Notes: generated by a model not told the origin, from the sequence alone. Numbered from the stretch's first letter, positions 39,485-51,344 are shown. The stretch: 64,000 bases of DNA from Choristoneura fumiferana (GCF_025370935.1 NC_133477.1:1982065-2046064), one strand, 5' to 3'. Program-made: numbers and translations.

Positions 39485-40320
39485 TAGGTAGGGTTAGGGT
39501 TCTGTACCTCAAAGGGAAAGGAGGAAACCCTTATAGGCCCGTTTTATTGTCCATCTGTCACGTTCCCTTTTTACCAGGATCGCGTGAAGTTATCAAGCTG
39601 AAGTTAATATTAAAAACTCAGGTTTGCTACCTCTTTGAGCACGCAAGCATAACGTATGTTGGTTTTACACAAAATTAATTTGTTGTTAACATAGTGTTAC
39701 ATTGTTTATGTTGGGGGCATCCTTTGTTTTTTTCTTCTATTTTATTTTTATTGTTTATTTGTTTGTGGTTATTATTGTATGGGTAGATACTTAATAGAAA
39801 TAGGCAATGTAAAATTCAGGTACATATTTTTAACCGACGAAAAAAAACGGAGGAGGTTCTCAAGTCGACGCGTATAATTTATGTATGACCACGCATTACT
39901 TTTTACAGAGAAGTCCGATTTTGATAATTATTTTTTTATTAGAAAGCGTATATTCCGAGGATGAACTCATTTAAATTTGGAAAAGATATTCTTACCCTAG
40001 AGGTAGAAACACAGGGGATGTATATTTGTTCAATCACAGATTAGTGATTGTACTGTACGACCAGGCATAACTTTTTACAGAGTAGACCGATTTTTATAAT
40101 TCTTTTTCTATTGGATAAGGTAGGTATACCTTGAAGTTGGTATTATATAAATTTGGAAAAACCCCAAGGGTGGGAAAAAAGTATAAAATAACAACTCTTT
40201 AACAAAAAAATTAAACCGCTGAAAAAACCGAAAAGCAAAAATTAATACATTTTTTGCTTTTCGGTTTTTTCGGTGGTTTAATTTTTATCTATTATGGTTC
40301 TCGAGACACAGCTCTGTGAA
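39485..40320. repeat. Dispersed repeats and a long hairpin
   Basis: 39490-39560 carries a TTAGGGTTCTGTACC repeat. 39832-40000 holds a GGAGGAGGTTCTCAAGTCGAC repeat found widely in Lepidoptera. 40205-40287 is a near-perfect hairpin: AATTAAACCGCTGAAAAAAC pairs with GTTTTTTCGGTGGTTTAATT, arms about 36 bp and 2 mismatches. No gene. Confidence 0.5.
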
Positions 40321-41261
40321 AGACAGATGAAGAGCGTAAAGCAATATATGGTTACGCTTGTCACACTTCAGGTACTGAACTCAAAAAGGAACACTTTGTT
40401 GTCAGTCTGTCTGTTTGTCAGTCATATTATGTAAAACTTGTAACCGTACAAAACGAAATTTTCAAGTTTACATGACCAAAACATACATAATTTTCTAAAG
40501 AATATATCGACACCTAAAGGCATTCCCAAAAACAGCCCCACAACACAAGTAATGGTCCAATAATCACTGCTGCGCAAAAAAACACTTTGTTTTTCATAGA
40601 AACTCTTTGCACTTCAGTATTACTATTACTTTGCTTTGGCCTACTTAAATTTGTACGGAACCGTCAGCGCAATCCGATTCACACTTAACCAGTTTACTTT
40701 TCTCACAAAATGCTTTTGTTCTAAATCAACAGTTTTTTTTAATGTTTAAAATTAAATACTTTTATGTCTTTACTCATTCGACATCAATCACGCAATGTCC
40801 GTCACGGAGGCGGGGCCACTGGCATCTATTTAGACTATTGGTTGGCGTCAAGCCAGCGGGTCCTCAGCACAAACACATCTGAAGCCAACTATACTGATCT
40901 ATTAATGTTTAAATCTATTTCACATTAATCATTGCTTTAAATGTTTTAAGTTTGTTGGATGACGAATGTTTTAACGTTATATTTTTAGTGAAGGAAGCTG
41001 AATCGATATTTCAATTTATTAATCTACATTATCTTATCATTACTTACAGCATCATCACGAATAAACCCTAAGGCGATATAAAAGGCCTTTGACAACACAT
41101 GTACCTAAATATATTAATGAACACAGCATAGTATACATAAGGCAACTCTTCTGAATTGGGTTGTTTTCTGGTAAAAAAAAATACTATTTAGTCGATCCGT
41201 TAGATTATCAAATAAGTTTTGTTAAAAATTTCATTTTAAATACAAGCATTTTTTGCTGATT
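40321..41261. other. No gene seen
   Basis: AT-rich DNA with short open frames only. No domain, repeat unit or clear transposon end could be supported here. Confidence 0.4.
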
Positions 41262-41540
41262 GTACTTTTTGTTGACTGTACTTGCATTGTCATCTAAACT
41301 ACATATCCGTACAAAATTTCAAGTCGGTACTATTAACCATTGAGGAGTTCTCTCCTGCGGAGATGATCCAGGCAGGCCCACCAAGATGTCACTACCAGAT
41401 TATTATATTGTCACCAAATTTACATAATTACGCCAAATTTCAAGTCGATTGGGCTACTGGAAGTGGGTCAAATTTAGCTTCCAAGATTTGACTCAAACAA
41501 ACAAATAAATAAACGAACAGGGCAAATTAAAGAAAAGCTT
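41262..41540 (+). repeat. Repeat family F
   Basis: GACTGTACTTGCATTGTCATC, CACTACCAGATTATTATATTG and CCAAATTTCAAGTCGATTGG as in the other copies, ending near AAACAAACAAATAAATAAACG. Confidence 0.55.
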
Positions 41541-41847
41541 GTAATCACGATGGAGTCCACCTACTACTTATACCTTACGGCGCCTAACTTTGCCTAAAAG
41601 TTCATTGCCCCGACTAGTACCACAAAAGCTATAAAGGTATAATTCCAATAATTGAATAGGTGCTATACCGTTAAGCGATTCGAACACAATCAGGGAGTAA
41701 CGTAAAGACGTCGCATAAAAAATGTATCTCAAAAATGCGTCAAAACTGAGTATTAAGTAATGAACTTTTAGGCAGATTTATATGGTGCGTGGTATACGTG
41801 AATTCACCGAAGAACTAAAGTCACCGACACAGTTCGAAGAAGATAAC

Positions 41848-41935
41848 AGTTTGAAGTGGCAGTGGGCGGGCCACAGCGATGAACAGAATAACCGTCAGGG
41901 GAGGAAGGTCCTCGAGTGGATTATTATGTTATTAA
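41848..41935 (+). repeat. Short RTE-type LINE fragment
   Basis: TTTGAAGTGGCAGTGGGCGG, AACCGTCAGGGGAGGAAGG and TCCTCGAGTGGA correspond to the LINE segment encoding KWQWAGH and onward. It is degenerate, with no frame. Confidence 0.5.
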
Positions 41936-42030
41936 TACAAATTCAGCCTAAGTAGAAACTTGTAATGATGTCTTGAGTAAAAACTTGTAAGCGATAATTT
42001 CCGCTTAAGACAACCTCTCGCAATTCACAT

Positions 42031-42342
42031 CATCCCAGCCTATATACGTCCCACTGCTGGGCACAGGCCTCCTCTCAGAGCAAGAGGGCTTGGGCCATAG
42101 TTCCCACGCGGGCCCAGTGCGGATTGGGAACTTCACACGCACCATTGAATTGCTTCGCAGGTTTGTGCAGGTTTCCTTACGATGTTTTCCTTCACCGCAA
42201 AGCTCGTGGTAAATTTCAAATGTAAATGCACATGAATTTCGAAAAACTCAGAGGTGCGAGCTGGGGTTTGAACCCACGACCCTCTGTTTGAGAGGCGATA
42301 GGTCAAACCACTAGGCCACCACGGCTTACTAGGCCACCACGG
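42031..42342 (-). mobile_element. SINE family A, full length with 16-bp target duplication
   Basis: It is bounded by CTCTCGCAATTCACAT at 42015-42030 and 42343-42358, a perfect 16-bp duplication. The head end has a small extra repeat (TACTAGGCCACCACGGCT). A long duplication like this fits LINE-driven retroposition. Confidence 0.88.
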
Positions 42343-42491
42343 CTCTCGCAATTCACATAGAAACTTATATTTGATCCACTCTCCTATGTATAAACATGCC
42401 TTGCTATAGGTATGTTAGAAAGCACAGAGGAATCAACAAAGCAGTTTATTGTTTTACACGCTATCCATTCCTTGCTATTCATTCATTTGAC

Positions 42492-42749
42492 GACCGGATG
42501 GCCAAGTGGTTAGAGAACCTGACTACGAAGCTTAAGGTCCCGGGTTCGAATCCCGGCCGGGGCAGATATTTGTATGAATAATACGAATATTTGTTCTCGG
42601 GTCTTGGATGTTTAATATGTATTTAAGTATGTATTTATCTATATAAGTATGTTTATCCGTTGCCTAGTGTCCATAGTACAAGCTTTGCTTAGCTTGGGAC
42701 TAGGTCAATTGGTGTCAAGTGTCCCATGATATTTATTTATTTATTTATT
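42492..42749 (+). mobile_element. tRNA-Arg-like SINE, full length
   Basis: The head GACCGGATGGCCAAGTGG (A box) and GGTTCGAATCCCGGCC (B box) resembles tRNA-Arg, including the ACTACGA anticodon region. The body ends GACTAGGTCAATTGG, TGTCAAGTGTCCC and ATTT repeats. It is the intact counterpart of the split copy at 31258/37348. Confidence 0.8.
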
Positions 42750-43227
42750 CCTACATCAATTTTCACTTGTCACTTATATCAGACAAGTCAGCCGGCTATA
42801 CGAGCCGAGAGTTTGAACACGGGCTCTTCTCTGAGTTTTCAGAATTTACAATACAATACAATTACTCTGTGATGAACACCGGCACATAGATACACACACT
42901 TCAATTATTTACGAGAAAAAATTACATGTGGAATTTATGATCGTTATCTCGCGGAATATACAAGAATCCTCATTAAATAACTAAAAACCAGAAAGTAGTT
43001 TCCTCAGAATCCAGAGTAGAATCGATTATACTATGTTTTAAATCTGGTCGAGTTTGTGTCGGGTTTTTTTAATGTACTCAGTTTAAAAGATACGAATGTA
43101 ACATGTGCCAATTAAATGTTTTAGCGAGGTAGCATGCTATTTAGATAATTTTATCATTTTGGTTCTTCTAATCTAAAATCATCGAAGCGCAACTTATCGA
43201 GTCTAGAGTTGGAAATGTAGTAGAATT

Positions 43228-43605
43228 AAGGGGCTCCTAGACGGGCCATATTTTCACTGCAATATGTGGCCGGCAACTATTGGTGTCCCTGTCTAACATG
43301 TGAGTAAGAGAGGGACACCAATAGTTGCCGGCCACTAAAGGGGCTCCTAGACGGGCCATATTTTCACTGCAATATGTGGCCGGCAACTATTGGTGTCCCT
43401 GTCTAACATGTGAGTAAGAGAGGGACACCAATAGTTGCCGGCCACAAATTGCAGTGAAAAAGGGGCTCCTAGACGGGCCATATTTTCACTGCAATATGTG
43501 GCCGGCAACTATTGGTGTCCCTGTCTAACATGTGAGTAAGAGAGGGACACCAATAGTTGCCGGCCACAAATTGCAGTGAAAAAGGGGCTCCTAGGCGGGC
43601 CATAT
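43228..43605. repeat. Tandem array of long hairpins (three units plus a partial)
   Basis: Units start at 43228, 43338, 43460 and 43582 with AAGGGGCTCCTAGACGGGCC. Each full unit (122 bp) holds arms TTTCACTGCAATATGTGGCC / GGCCACAAATTGCAGTGAAA and GGCAACTATTGGTGTCCCT / AGGGACACCAATAGTTGCC around a loop of about 20 bases. The first unit lacks the last 12 bases (110 bp). The units are almost identical. No ORF. Confidence 0.88.
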
Positions 43606-43697
43606 TTACATATTTACGTACTGACTTATCAAATCACTGAAATATTTGTTGAAATAATGGACGTAAGTATCGAAAGCCTAGAATAGCCTAGCTAAAA

Positions 43698-44001
43698 AGC
43701 CGCGGTGGCCTAGTGGTTTGACCTATCGCCTCTCAAGCAGAGGGTCGTAGGTTCAAACCCCGGCTCGCACCTCTGAGTTTTTCGAAATTCATGTGCGGAA
43801 TAACATTTGAAATTTACCACGAGCTTTGCGGTGAAGGAAAACATCATGAGGAAACCTGCACAAACCTGCGAAGCAATTCAATGGTGCGTGTGAAATTCCC
43901 AATCCGCACTGGGCCCGCGTGGGAACTACGGCCCAAGCCCTCTTGTTCTGAGAGGAGACGTGTGCCTAGCAGTGGGACGTTATAGGCTGGGATGATGATG
44001 A
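43698..44001 (+). mobile_element. SINE family A, full length
   Basis: Head AGCCGCGGTGGCCTAGTGG, B box GGTTCAAACCCC, tail GGCTGGGATGATGATGAAG. Confidence 0.82.
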
Positions 44002-44851
44002 AGTATCGAAAACAAAATGTAACTTAAAATGAAAAAAAAAATAGGGATGTCAGGTTTTCAGTTACTTAATCAACACCTTGTATGCGATCTTCCATTATAC
44101 AAAGTATAATCTGCGTGCCAAAATATGTATAACTCAAATCCGTTTTAGCTTGATGGCGTAGCAAACATTCAATCATTAGGGGGTTAAGTAAGATCTATCA
44201 ACTAACAAGTGAACTAAAGTAAAGTTTGTAAAATAATGGTGAGAATCCACTTACTTATTTTTATGTATTTATATTTATAGTAGGTACATCCATATCAAAT
44301 ATATTTAAAATCATTTATTGCTATAGAAATAAGACAGGACTACACAAATAATAATGGGCTCAGGTTTAGCATAAGCTGTGAGCAAAAGAAAAAATATATA
44401 TTTAGATTTTCAACCAACAGATTACAGGTACTTTATTTTGATATTATTATACTTATATGACAGATATGACAATTACGGAGTAATGTCACTGACTTTAACG
44501 CGAAATGTCCAATACAATGTCACAATTGGGTACAACTAGTAAAAAAAATGTTATAAACTAATAATCATTAAATTACCACAGATTAAAATAAAAGTTGGAT
44601 AAAAAGATATTTGAACACAATTCAATCCAAACTCCTCTTATAAACTGTATTCTGTACTTAGTTTGACGCGGGATCATCCATCATCTTTCTCCAAGAAACC
44701 GGATCAGAAAGTTGTCGGAAGCCGGATAAAGTGGCCGCGGCGGATCCGGTTAAACGTGACGCCGGGATTATCCTGACGGATAACCTCTGCAATGCAACGC
44801 GTTTTCAATTGTTTCCTGAACTACAGGCGATTCGCGATTTCATAACCGTGA

Positions 44852-45819
44852 AACACACACGGGACGGGTGCGGGTCGGGAGTGCGGCGGGCCTATTTATG
44901 TGGCTGCATATTAAGGTCCGAGCGAGATCTCGGTCTCGTTTTCGATAAATCTCGGCCAAAAATCGGGCCGAGATCTCGGTCTCGGTCTCGGCCCAAACAG
45001 CCGTGTTTCTCGGCCGCGACCGAGACTCCGCGGCGGCGCCCAATTTAAATATTGGCGCGCGTTTTACCGCGGTTGGACGAGCTTTCCTTGGGATTTTGAT
45101 TGGTCGCCCCGCTCGGTCTCGTGCGTGTGGTAGTTGCAACTCACTGACACCACTATTATTTATTCAGTGCACCTGCTAACAAACTGAAGTGGCAATGGGC
45201 GGGGCACATTGCTCGCAGGACTGATGGCCGATGGGGTCAAAAGGTTCTCGAATGGCGTCCGCGGACCGGGAGACGAGCTGTCGGTAGGCCTCCAACAAGA
45301 TGGAGCGACGACCTGGTTAAGATCGCGGGATCGCGGTGGATGCGAAAAGCACAAGACCGGTCTGAGTGGAGAGCCTTGGGGGAGGCCTATGTCCAGCAGT
45401 GGACGTCTTTCGGCTGACATGATGATGATGGTGATGATGACGACCTGCTAACAAGAGTTAACAAGTGACAACTTGTACATTTATTTTCGATTAAGGTTGT
45501 TTAATATTGTAGATTGATTTACGTGATGATTAAGTTTGTTTGTAGAACATGCATGCATGCATATGACATTTTTTCATTCATAACGCGTGTTTTTTTTAGG
45601 AAAGTATGAAAATGTGGAAAAATACTTATTATTTGTGTCTTGGTCTCGGTCTCGGCCGAGAATATATTTTATTCTTGATCTCGGTCGCGTTCTCGGCCGA
45701 AATTAAAAAAGCAGTCTCGGTCAGACCTTAGTGCCGCGGTGTGATGTTGAACCACGTAAATAGGCCCGCCGCAGTCCCGACCCGACCCGCTACAGATCCG
45801 CTATCGTCTTGTGTGTATT
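44852..45819. mobile_element. Inverted-repeat element rich in GAGATCTCGGTCTCG
   Basis: The left arm ACACACACGGGACGGGTGCG, GCGGCGGGCCTATTTATGTGG is mirrored by CCACGTAAATAGGCCCGCCGC and GTCTTGTGTGTAT at the right. Inside, GAGATCTCGGTCTCG-type words repeat near both arms, giving an unusually GC-rich island. A LINE fragment (45183-45442) has inserted into it. No ORF is supported. Confidence 0.6.
45183..45442 (+). mobile_element. 5'-truncated RTE LINE with 12-bp target duplication
   Basis: It is flanked by ACCTGCTAACAA at 45171-45182 and 45443-45454. It is very similar to the 3' end of the element at 53301-56464 (GGCAATGGGCGGGGCACATT to GGCTGACATGATGATG). Only the last 260 bp are present, the usual result of incomplete reverse transcription. 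Confidence 0.88.
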
Positions 45820-46297
45820 TTGCGCTTTAAGGAAAACAGCTCCCGATGACCTTGTGCGTACGAGTGAACAAAGTCGCCTACCACGGCGCATCGTATTCGG
45901 CCCATAGCCCCATAAGTATACCTTACGTTAAGGAAATGCCATTAGATTTAAAATATGATCATCTTGTGAACATAGTACTAAGACCAAAACCCTAAAATGT
46001 ATAAAAATAAAAACTCTGATTGATTGATGCAGGAATGACTTACTTAAACGGATTTTTGCCAGAAATAAGAGCAAAATGCGGTTCCAACAAAATATGTAGT
46101 TTTAATGTTTTTTTTACCTCAAATAATTATTCGCTGAAATTATATTTTTAGCGAATTAAAACACGTTTCGTAAGATACTCGCTAGATTTTTCAATTGGGT
46201 GGTTTCCCGGATATAAAATATTATTCTAAATAGAAGTAGAATATTTTTTTTTCGTCACGTCACTGGCCCCTCACTGGTCTCTACTCCCGTACTTTTA

Positions 46298-46697
46298 CGA
46301 GCTTCATCTTTGTCATTTTTAACGAGCTTCATCTTTGTCATTTTTGACGAGCTTCATCTTTGTCATTTTTGACGAGCTTCATCTTTGTCATTTTTTACGA
46401 GCTTCATCTTTGTCATTTTTGACGAGCTTCATCTTTGTCATTTTCGACGAGCTTCATCTTTGTCATATTTAACGAGCTTCATCTTTGTCATTTTTGACGA
46501 GCTTCATCTTTGTCATTTTTGACGAGCTTCATCTTTGTCATTTTTGACGAGCTTCATCTTTGTCATTTTTGACGAGCTTCATCTTTGTCATTTTTGACGA
46601 GCTTCATCTTTGTCATTTTTGACGAGCTTCATCTTTGTCATTTTTGACGAGCTTCATCTTTGTCATTTTTAACGAGCTTCATCTTTGTCATTTTTAA
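46298..46697. repeat. Minisatellite, 16 x 25 bp
   Basis: ACGAGCTTCATCTTTGTCAT followed by TTTTG or a near variant repeats sixteen times without length change over 400 bp. Differences are confined to the T-rich spacer (TTTTA, TTTCG, ATTTA). No long ORF exists on either strand because 25 is not a multiple of 3 and stops recur. Confidence 0.95.
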
Positions 46698-46773
46698 CCC
46701 GAAAGAGCGTTATTGATTGATTGACAAAAGAAAAAACAGTGTACGAATTTTTTTTTTAAGAATATATATATGT

Positions 46774-47064
46774 GCCAGATCACGAAATTCCTAGGCATAT
46801 CGTGAAATGGCGCCAGGCGCCATTTCGTGAATTGGCTAATTGACATCCGACATTATCGTTCAAAACTTACTGTTTAACGATTTGCCTTGTGACGTTTAGG
46901 CAGATCATGAAATTCCTAGGCATATCATAAAACGCCGCCATATCGGTTCTTCGGCCGATCCCAAGGCATGCTCGAACACATCGTGATACACGTGGCCAAC
47001 TTTTAGACATAACATAAAATGGCGTCATTTCATGATAATATGCCTAGGAATTTCGTGATCTGGC
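46774..47064. mobile_element. GCCAGATCACGAAATTCC MITE
   Basis: GCCAGATCACGAAATTCCTA is mirrored at the right by TAGGAATTTCGTGATCTGGC. Internal copies of AATTCCTAGGCATATC appear near 46910. Related sequence is inside the MITE at 22204-22575. Confidence 0.65.
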
Positions 47065-47427
47065 GTATTTTACGATCGGCCGGCATATAAAATATTCTGT
47101 AATATTACAACCTTATTACAAAATACTGCGTTATAAAGTTCGCTCCATCGTATGTATTAAACCCACGCCTTTAGTGCTTCTATAAAATAAATCCTTGTAG
47201 AGAAACAGTAGGAAGATTTGTCTAGCAACTTTTAAATTGTATTTGTGAATGTTTAGTCTTCTAAAATCCGGTTAGAAATAAGTTTACTTGTTTACAAGTT
47301 ACGTAAAATCGTATAGGAAATAAAATAACCAATAGTGAGGTAAGATTTTTAAAACAAAAACCGGCCAAGAGCGTGTCGGACACACCCAAGATAGGGTTCC
47401 GTAGACATAACGAAAAAAATCAAGTAA

Positions 47428-48180
47428 AATTGAAAATACAAACTGAAATACAGATGCTAAGAAAAAACAGAAAAATAAGACCATCACTGGGAATCGAACC
47501 CAGGTCCTCGGTAATCCGTACCGCGTGCTATACCGCTACACCACTGATGGTCAACGGTACCGACACGAATTTCCCTATGCACCTCATATCTCAGCTTGTG
47601 TTTCTTACTTAGTCACTTAAGCAGCGACGCTAGCGAAATCTATGCCGTAGCCCTCAAACTATTTCGGCATTCCATTGGAACTAACCGCTCACCCGGACAA
47701 GAGATATCGTTTCTAAGCAATCAAATTAAGATTGGTTATTTGGAATCTTTTTGTATTTTTATTTCAATTCGAAATTTTTACTTTTACGGTCATCCCGTAA
47801 AACCGAAATTGAAAATACAAACTGAAATACAGATGCACAGAAAAACAGAAAAATAAGACCATCACTGGGAATCGAACCAGGTCCTCGGTAATCCGTACCG
47901 CGTACTATACCGCTACACCACTGATGGTCAACGGTACCGACACGAATTTCCTATGCACCTCATATCTCAGCTTGTGTTTCTTACTTAGTCACTTAAGCAG
48001 CGACGCTAGCGACATCTATGCCGTAGCCCTCAAACTATTTCGGCATTCCATTGGAACTAACCGCTCACCGGACAAGAGATATCGTTTTTAAGCAATCAAA
48101 TTAAGATTGGTTTTTTGGAATCTTTTTGTATTTTTATTTCAATTCGAAATTTTTACTTTTACGGTCATCCCGTAAAACCA
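47428..48180 (-). mobile_element. Tandem pair of SINE family E
   Basis: Two nearly identical copies lie head to tail (47428-47806 and 47807-48180, offset 379 bp). Each has a tRNA-like head on the minus strand (B box GGTTCGATTCCC, A-box-like GGTGTAGCGGTATA) and the tail TTTTACGGGATGACCG. The pair has only a few differences, pointing to a recent local duplication. Confidence 0.75.
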
Positions 48181-48790
48181 AAACATAAAACAATAAAACA
48201 TTTTGTGCGTTATAACACAATTAAAACACTTACTACAGTCTTAAAATCTATTACCAGAAAAAGAGCGTATTTTCGCGGCACTTACGTCCTTTTGTTGAGA
48301 AGCGCAGTTTTTCGGCAATAACTCAAAAACGGTATATCAGATCATGGTGAAACCTTACCTTTCCATATTTTTTGCATATTTTTTGGACAAATGGTTTACA
48401 AGATAGAGGGGGGGGGACACAATTTTTGCTACTTTGGGAGCGATTATTTCCGGAAATCTTCACTTAATCAAAAAAGTTTTTAAGAAACCTTACTATCTTT
48501 TCAAAAGAGCTGTCGAACTATGTTCCACACGTTGATGCGTTAAAATTTTTTTTTATTTTCTGTTACGTGTAGGTATTGAGTGCCCCCATAAATATTTATT
48601 TTTGTAATTTAAATACAAAACTAAATAGCGGCTCCAAATTTCATTGATATAAATCTTGTAGTTTTCGAGTAAAATGCCTGTGATATACGGACGGATAGAC
48701 AGACAGACGAACTTTACGAAACTATAAGGGTTCCGTTTTTGGCATTTTGGCTCCGGAACCCTAAAAAAGATATTCGAGTGCGATAGACGG
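48181..48790. repeat. Dispersed repeat with GGTTCCG end
   Basis: The end GAACTTTACGAAACTATAAGG, GTTCCGTTTTTGGCATTTTGG and GGAACCCTAA is the reverse of the repeat family seen at 17028 and 20250. A G9 run lies at 48409-48417. No gene. Confidence 0.45.
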
Positions 48791-48892
48791 TACAGTCACC
48801 AGCATCTGTTCTCCGTGCTATATAGCCCACTCCCGCTTCAACAAGCTAATTAGGTTGACTATACTATGACCCTTGTCTTGTTCTTCTACGTA

Positions 48893-49109
48893 CCGTAAAC
48901 TGCTTCAACTTTGCCTTCTGGCCCCAACATTGCCTGATTCGATTTAGAGTCGATAACTTAGCACTCTTATAGGTTTTAAACTTTTATCTACACGGGAATT
49001 ATTATTACGGGGGGACAAAAGTTTAAAAACCTAGAAGGGTGCTAGTTATCGACTCTAAATTGAATCAGGCAATGTTGGGGCCAGAGGGCAAAGTTGAAGC
49101 AGTTCACGG
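48893..49109. mobile_element. Foldback MITE with ~95-bp arms
   Basis: CCGTAAACTGCTTCAACTTTGCC, CCCCAACATTGCCTGATTCG and GAGTCGATAACT at the left are mirrored at the right around CTACACGGGAATTATTATTACGG. TA flanks both ends. Nearly the whole 217 bp is a palindrome. Confidence 0.75.
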
Positions 49110-49332
49110 TATTTTTTAATTACTGATTTTTACTTTTATTAAGTTTCTATTGTAATAAGTATACTTAATACGCAATCGAACCACATTACGTGGCCTAATA
49201 CGCCAATTTCATTGTCCATGTTATTATTGTTCTCTAAGGGAACTAAAAAGCAACGTTTTGACATTACCATAATATTGCGTTCCTGCTCACATGTCACGTA
49301 CCATACGAATAGACCACGGAACTGTTAGATAT

Positions 49333-49746
49333 ACCGAAAATACAAACTGAAACATAGATGCACAGAAAAACCAGAAAAATAAGACCAGCGCTGGGAATCG
49401 AACCCAGGTCCTCGGCATTCCGTGCCGTGTGCTATACCGCTACACCACCGCTGGACAACGATACAGACACGAATTTCTCCTATGCACCTCATATCTCAGC
49501 TTGTGTTGTTTCTTATTTAGCCTCGTAAACAGCGACACTAGCGACATCTATGCCGTAGCCCTCATCGAAAAACTTTTCGGCACTCCATCGGAACTAACCG
49601 CTCACCCGGACAAGAGATATCGTTATCAAGCAATCAAATTAAGATTGTTTTTTTGGAATCTTTTTGTATTTTTTATTTCAATTTCAAACTTTTTTGTTAC
49701 TTTCACGGTCATCCCGTAAAACCTATATCGAAAATACTAACTGAAA
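49333..49746 (-). mobile_element. SINE family E, full copy
   Basis: It opens ACCGAAAATACAAACTGAAAC, has the tRNA-like head (minus: GGTGGTGTAGCGGTATAGC ... GGTTCGATTCCC) at about 49388-49455, and closes CACGGTCATCCCGTAAAACC. It is the best-preserved single copy. Confidence 0.75.
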
Positions 49747-50605
49747 TGGGTTATTATTTCGAGAGGTTCAATTGTGTTCAGACTCAAATTTTCAATTATA
49801 AAATTAGAAATATATCGTTTATTGTTTTTAAGTTGCTTAGGATATTATCACTGAAACTTGTGGTAAATACATTTTATTCTATTTTATCTTTTTTTCCACA
49901 ATAACTTAATTTTCTGCACAAAAGTCAGTTACGTGGTCAGGTGCGGATTATCCCTGACTACTTTGTAGAATTGTAAAAAATACAAGGTATAGAAAAACTT
50001 GCTGTTTAAAACATGGATTGAATGTTCATAATATGATATACCATGCATGCAAACATAAAAAAATTAGGACATTGATAAGACTATTTTTTTCTGCATTTCC
50101 CGTTGTTCCAAATACACCATCATTTTCGTAGCCACACTTATTAAGTAATATTTTAAACAAAAAAAAGAGGTCAAACCTCCTGTAAATCCTTTTTAACTAT
50201 AGGCAACTTTGAAAATAAGACTGCGTCTAAATGACGTATAATGTTTATCGCAAGCCATAATTATTTATCTATAATTAATGTAATAAAGTTTCAGTTAGAT
50301 TTGCGTCAAAGATCGAGCGTCATTTTCGTTACGGTTGCGACTTGGTGAGTATTGGGTAAATAAATATAATGTTTTACTGGTGCTGTGTCATCTGCAGTTA
50401 AGTTATTCAATATTGATTTTATTTGCTTCAAACCTATAGGATATTTACTGCAGAGCCGCGAAAGTAAGAACTTTTCAATTTCGTGGTCATCATTTTCGTG
50501 GTGCTATGGGCCACGAAACTGATTAAAAGACCACGAAAAAGATGATTTTCCTACAAGTAGAAAAAATACAGAACACTGTTTTATAGAATTTTCTGCTTTT
50601 TACAG

Positions 50606-50789
50606 TGTAATCGTTTATGCCGTTATTGATTTAATTGATTTAAATGAAGAATGGTTGACCGTCAAGAACATTTGCTCCAGGTGTGGTTATAGGAATTATG
50701 ACCAGTGCGTCGCCAATTTTGTTAACTTGCGAGAGGTTCAAGAATTATTTTGCCCTGAATGTACGTGTGAAACGTATATATCTAATTAA
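50606..50789 (+). CDS. Orphan terminal exon encoding a Cys-rich zinc-binding-like segment
   Basis: After a good acceptor (TTTCTGCTTTTTACAG) the frame encodes about 60 residues to TAA at 50787-50789. These include ICSRCGYRNYDQC and LFCPECTCE: CX2C, then C, then CX2CXC. The spacing suggests a zinc-binding fold. No start codon is needed if this is a 3' exon; the frame enters in phase 2. A possible donor (ACTTG|GTGAGTAT) lies at about 50344. The family is not recognised. The surrounding DNA repeats TCATTTTCGT-like words, so it could belong to a transposon rather than a host gene. Confidence 0.4.
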
Positions 50790-51344
50790 AGAAAACTTCG
50801 TCATTTAGAGCATTTTGTTGTGTTGTTTCGTTGTAACATAATTTCGTTCTGGTCTACCGTAGACCTGCACGGGGGGGAAGGTATTGAAAGCTGTTTTGGT
50901 TTGTGAGTTGAAGCTATTAATCTTACTTTAATTAAGTAATTTCTAGATAGTATTTAAAAGGTTACAAAAATTACAATTTGAAGTCGTCATTTTCGAGGTC
51001 AAGTTTTAATTTTTTTATATAGATATCGATTGTCTATTTCTGTTGATACCTGACTAATTAAATAATGCTTATTCGTTTTCTCATTATGATCGGAATTTCA
51101 TTCAAATAGTACAATTATAAGATTTTAAAATAAATAATGTTCTTTTTCGTGTCTCGATGCTCATTTTTGTTACCGTTAAAATTGGATTTTTGCTTTTTTT
51201 AACCAAAATAAACTTTATCGATCTCTTATAATATAAAGCATCTTATCGGTACATATCCTTATGTTCAAAATAAAACAGACCACATCAAAATGTGTGTTTT
51301 TATTTCTGTAACATTTATCTTACACCTCAAATAATTACCCAAAT

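Noticed and set aside
39481..39502. TTAGG-like telomeric repeat
   Set aside because: Only irregular TTAGG/TAGGG words belonging to the TTAGGGTTCCGTA dispersed repeat.
42492..42565. Possible tRNA-Arg gene
   Set aside because: Continues into the SINE body found also at 31258; the acceptor stem does not close.
44731..45048. 105-codon and opposing 99-codon open frames rich in Arg and Pro
   Set aside because: They are by-products of the GC-rich repeated words of the inverted-repeat element; no stop codons arise in such sequence by composition.
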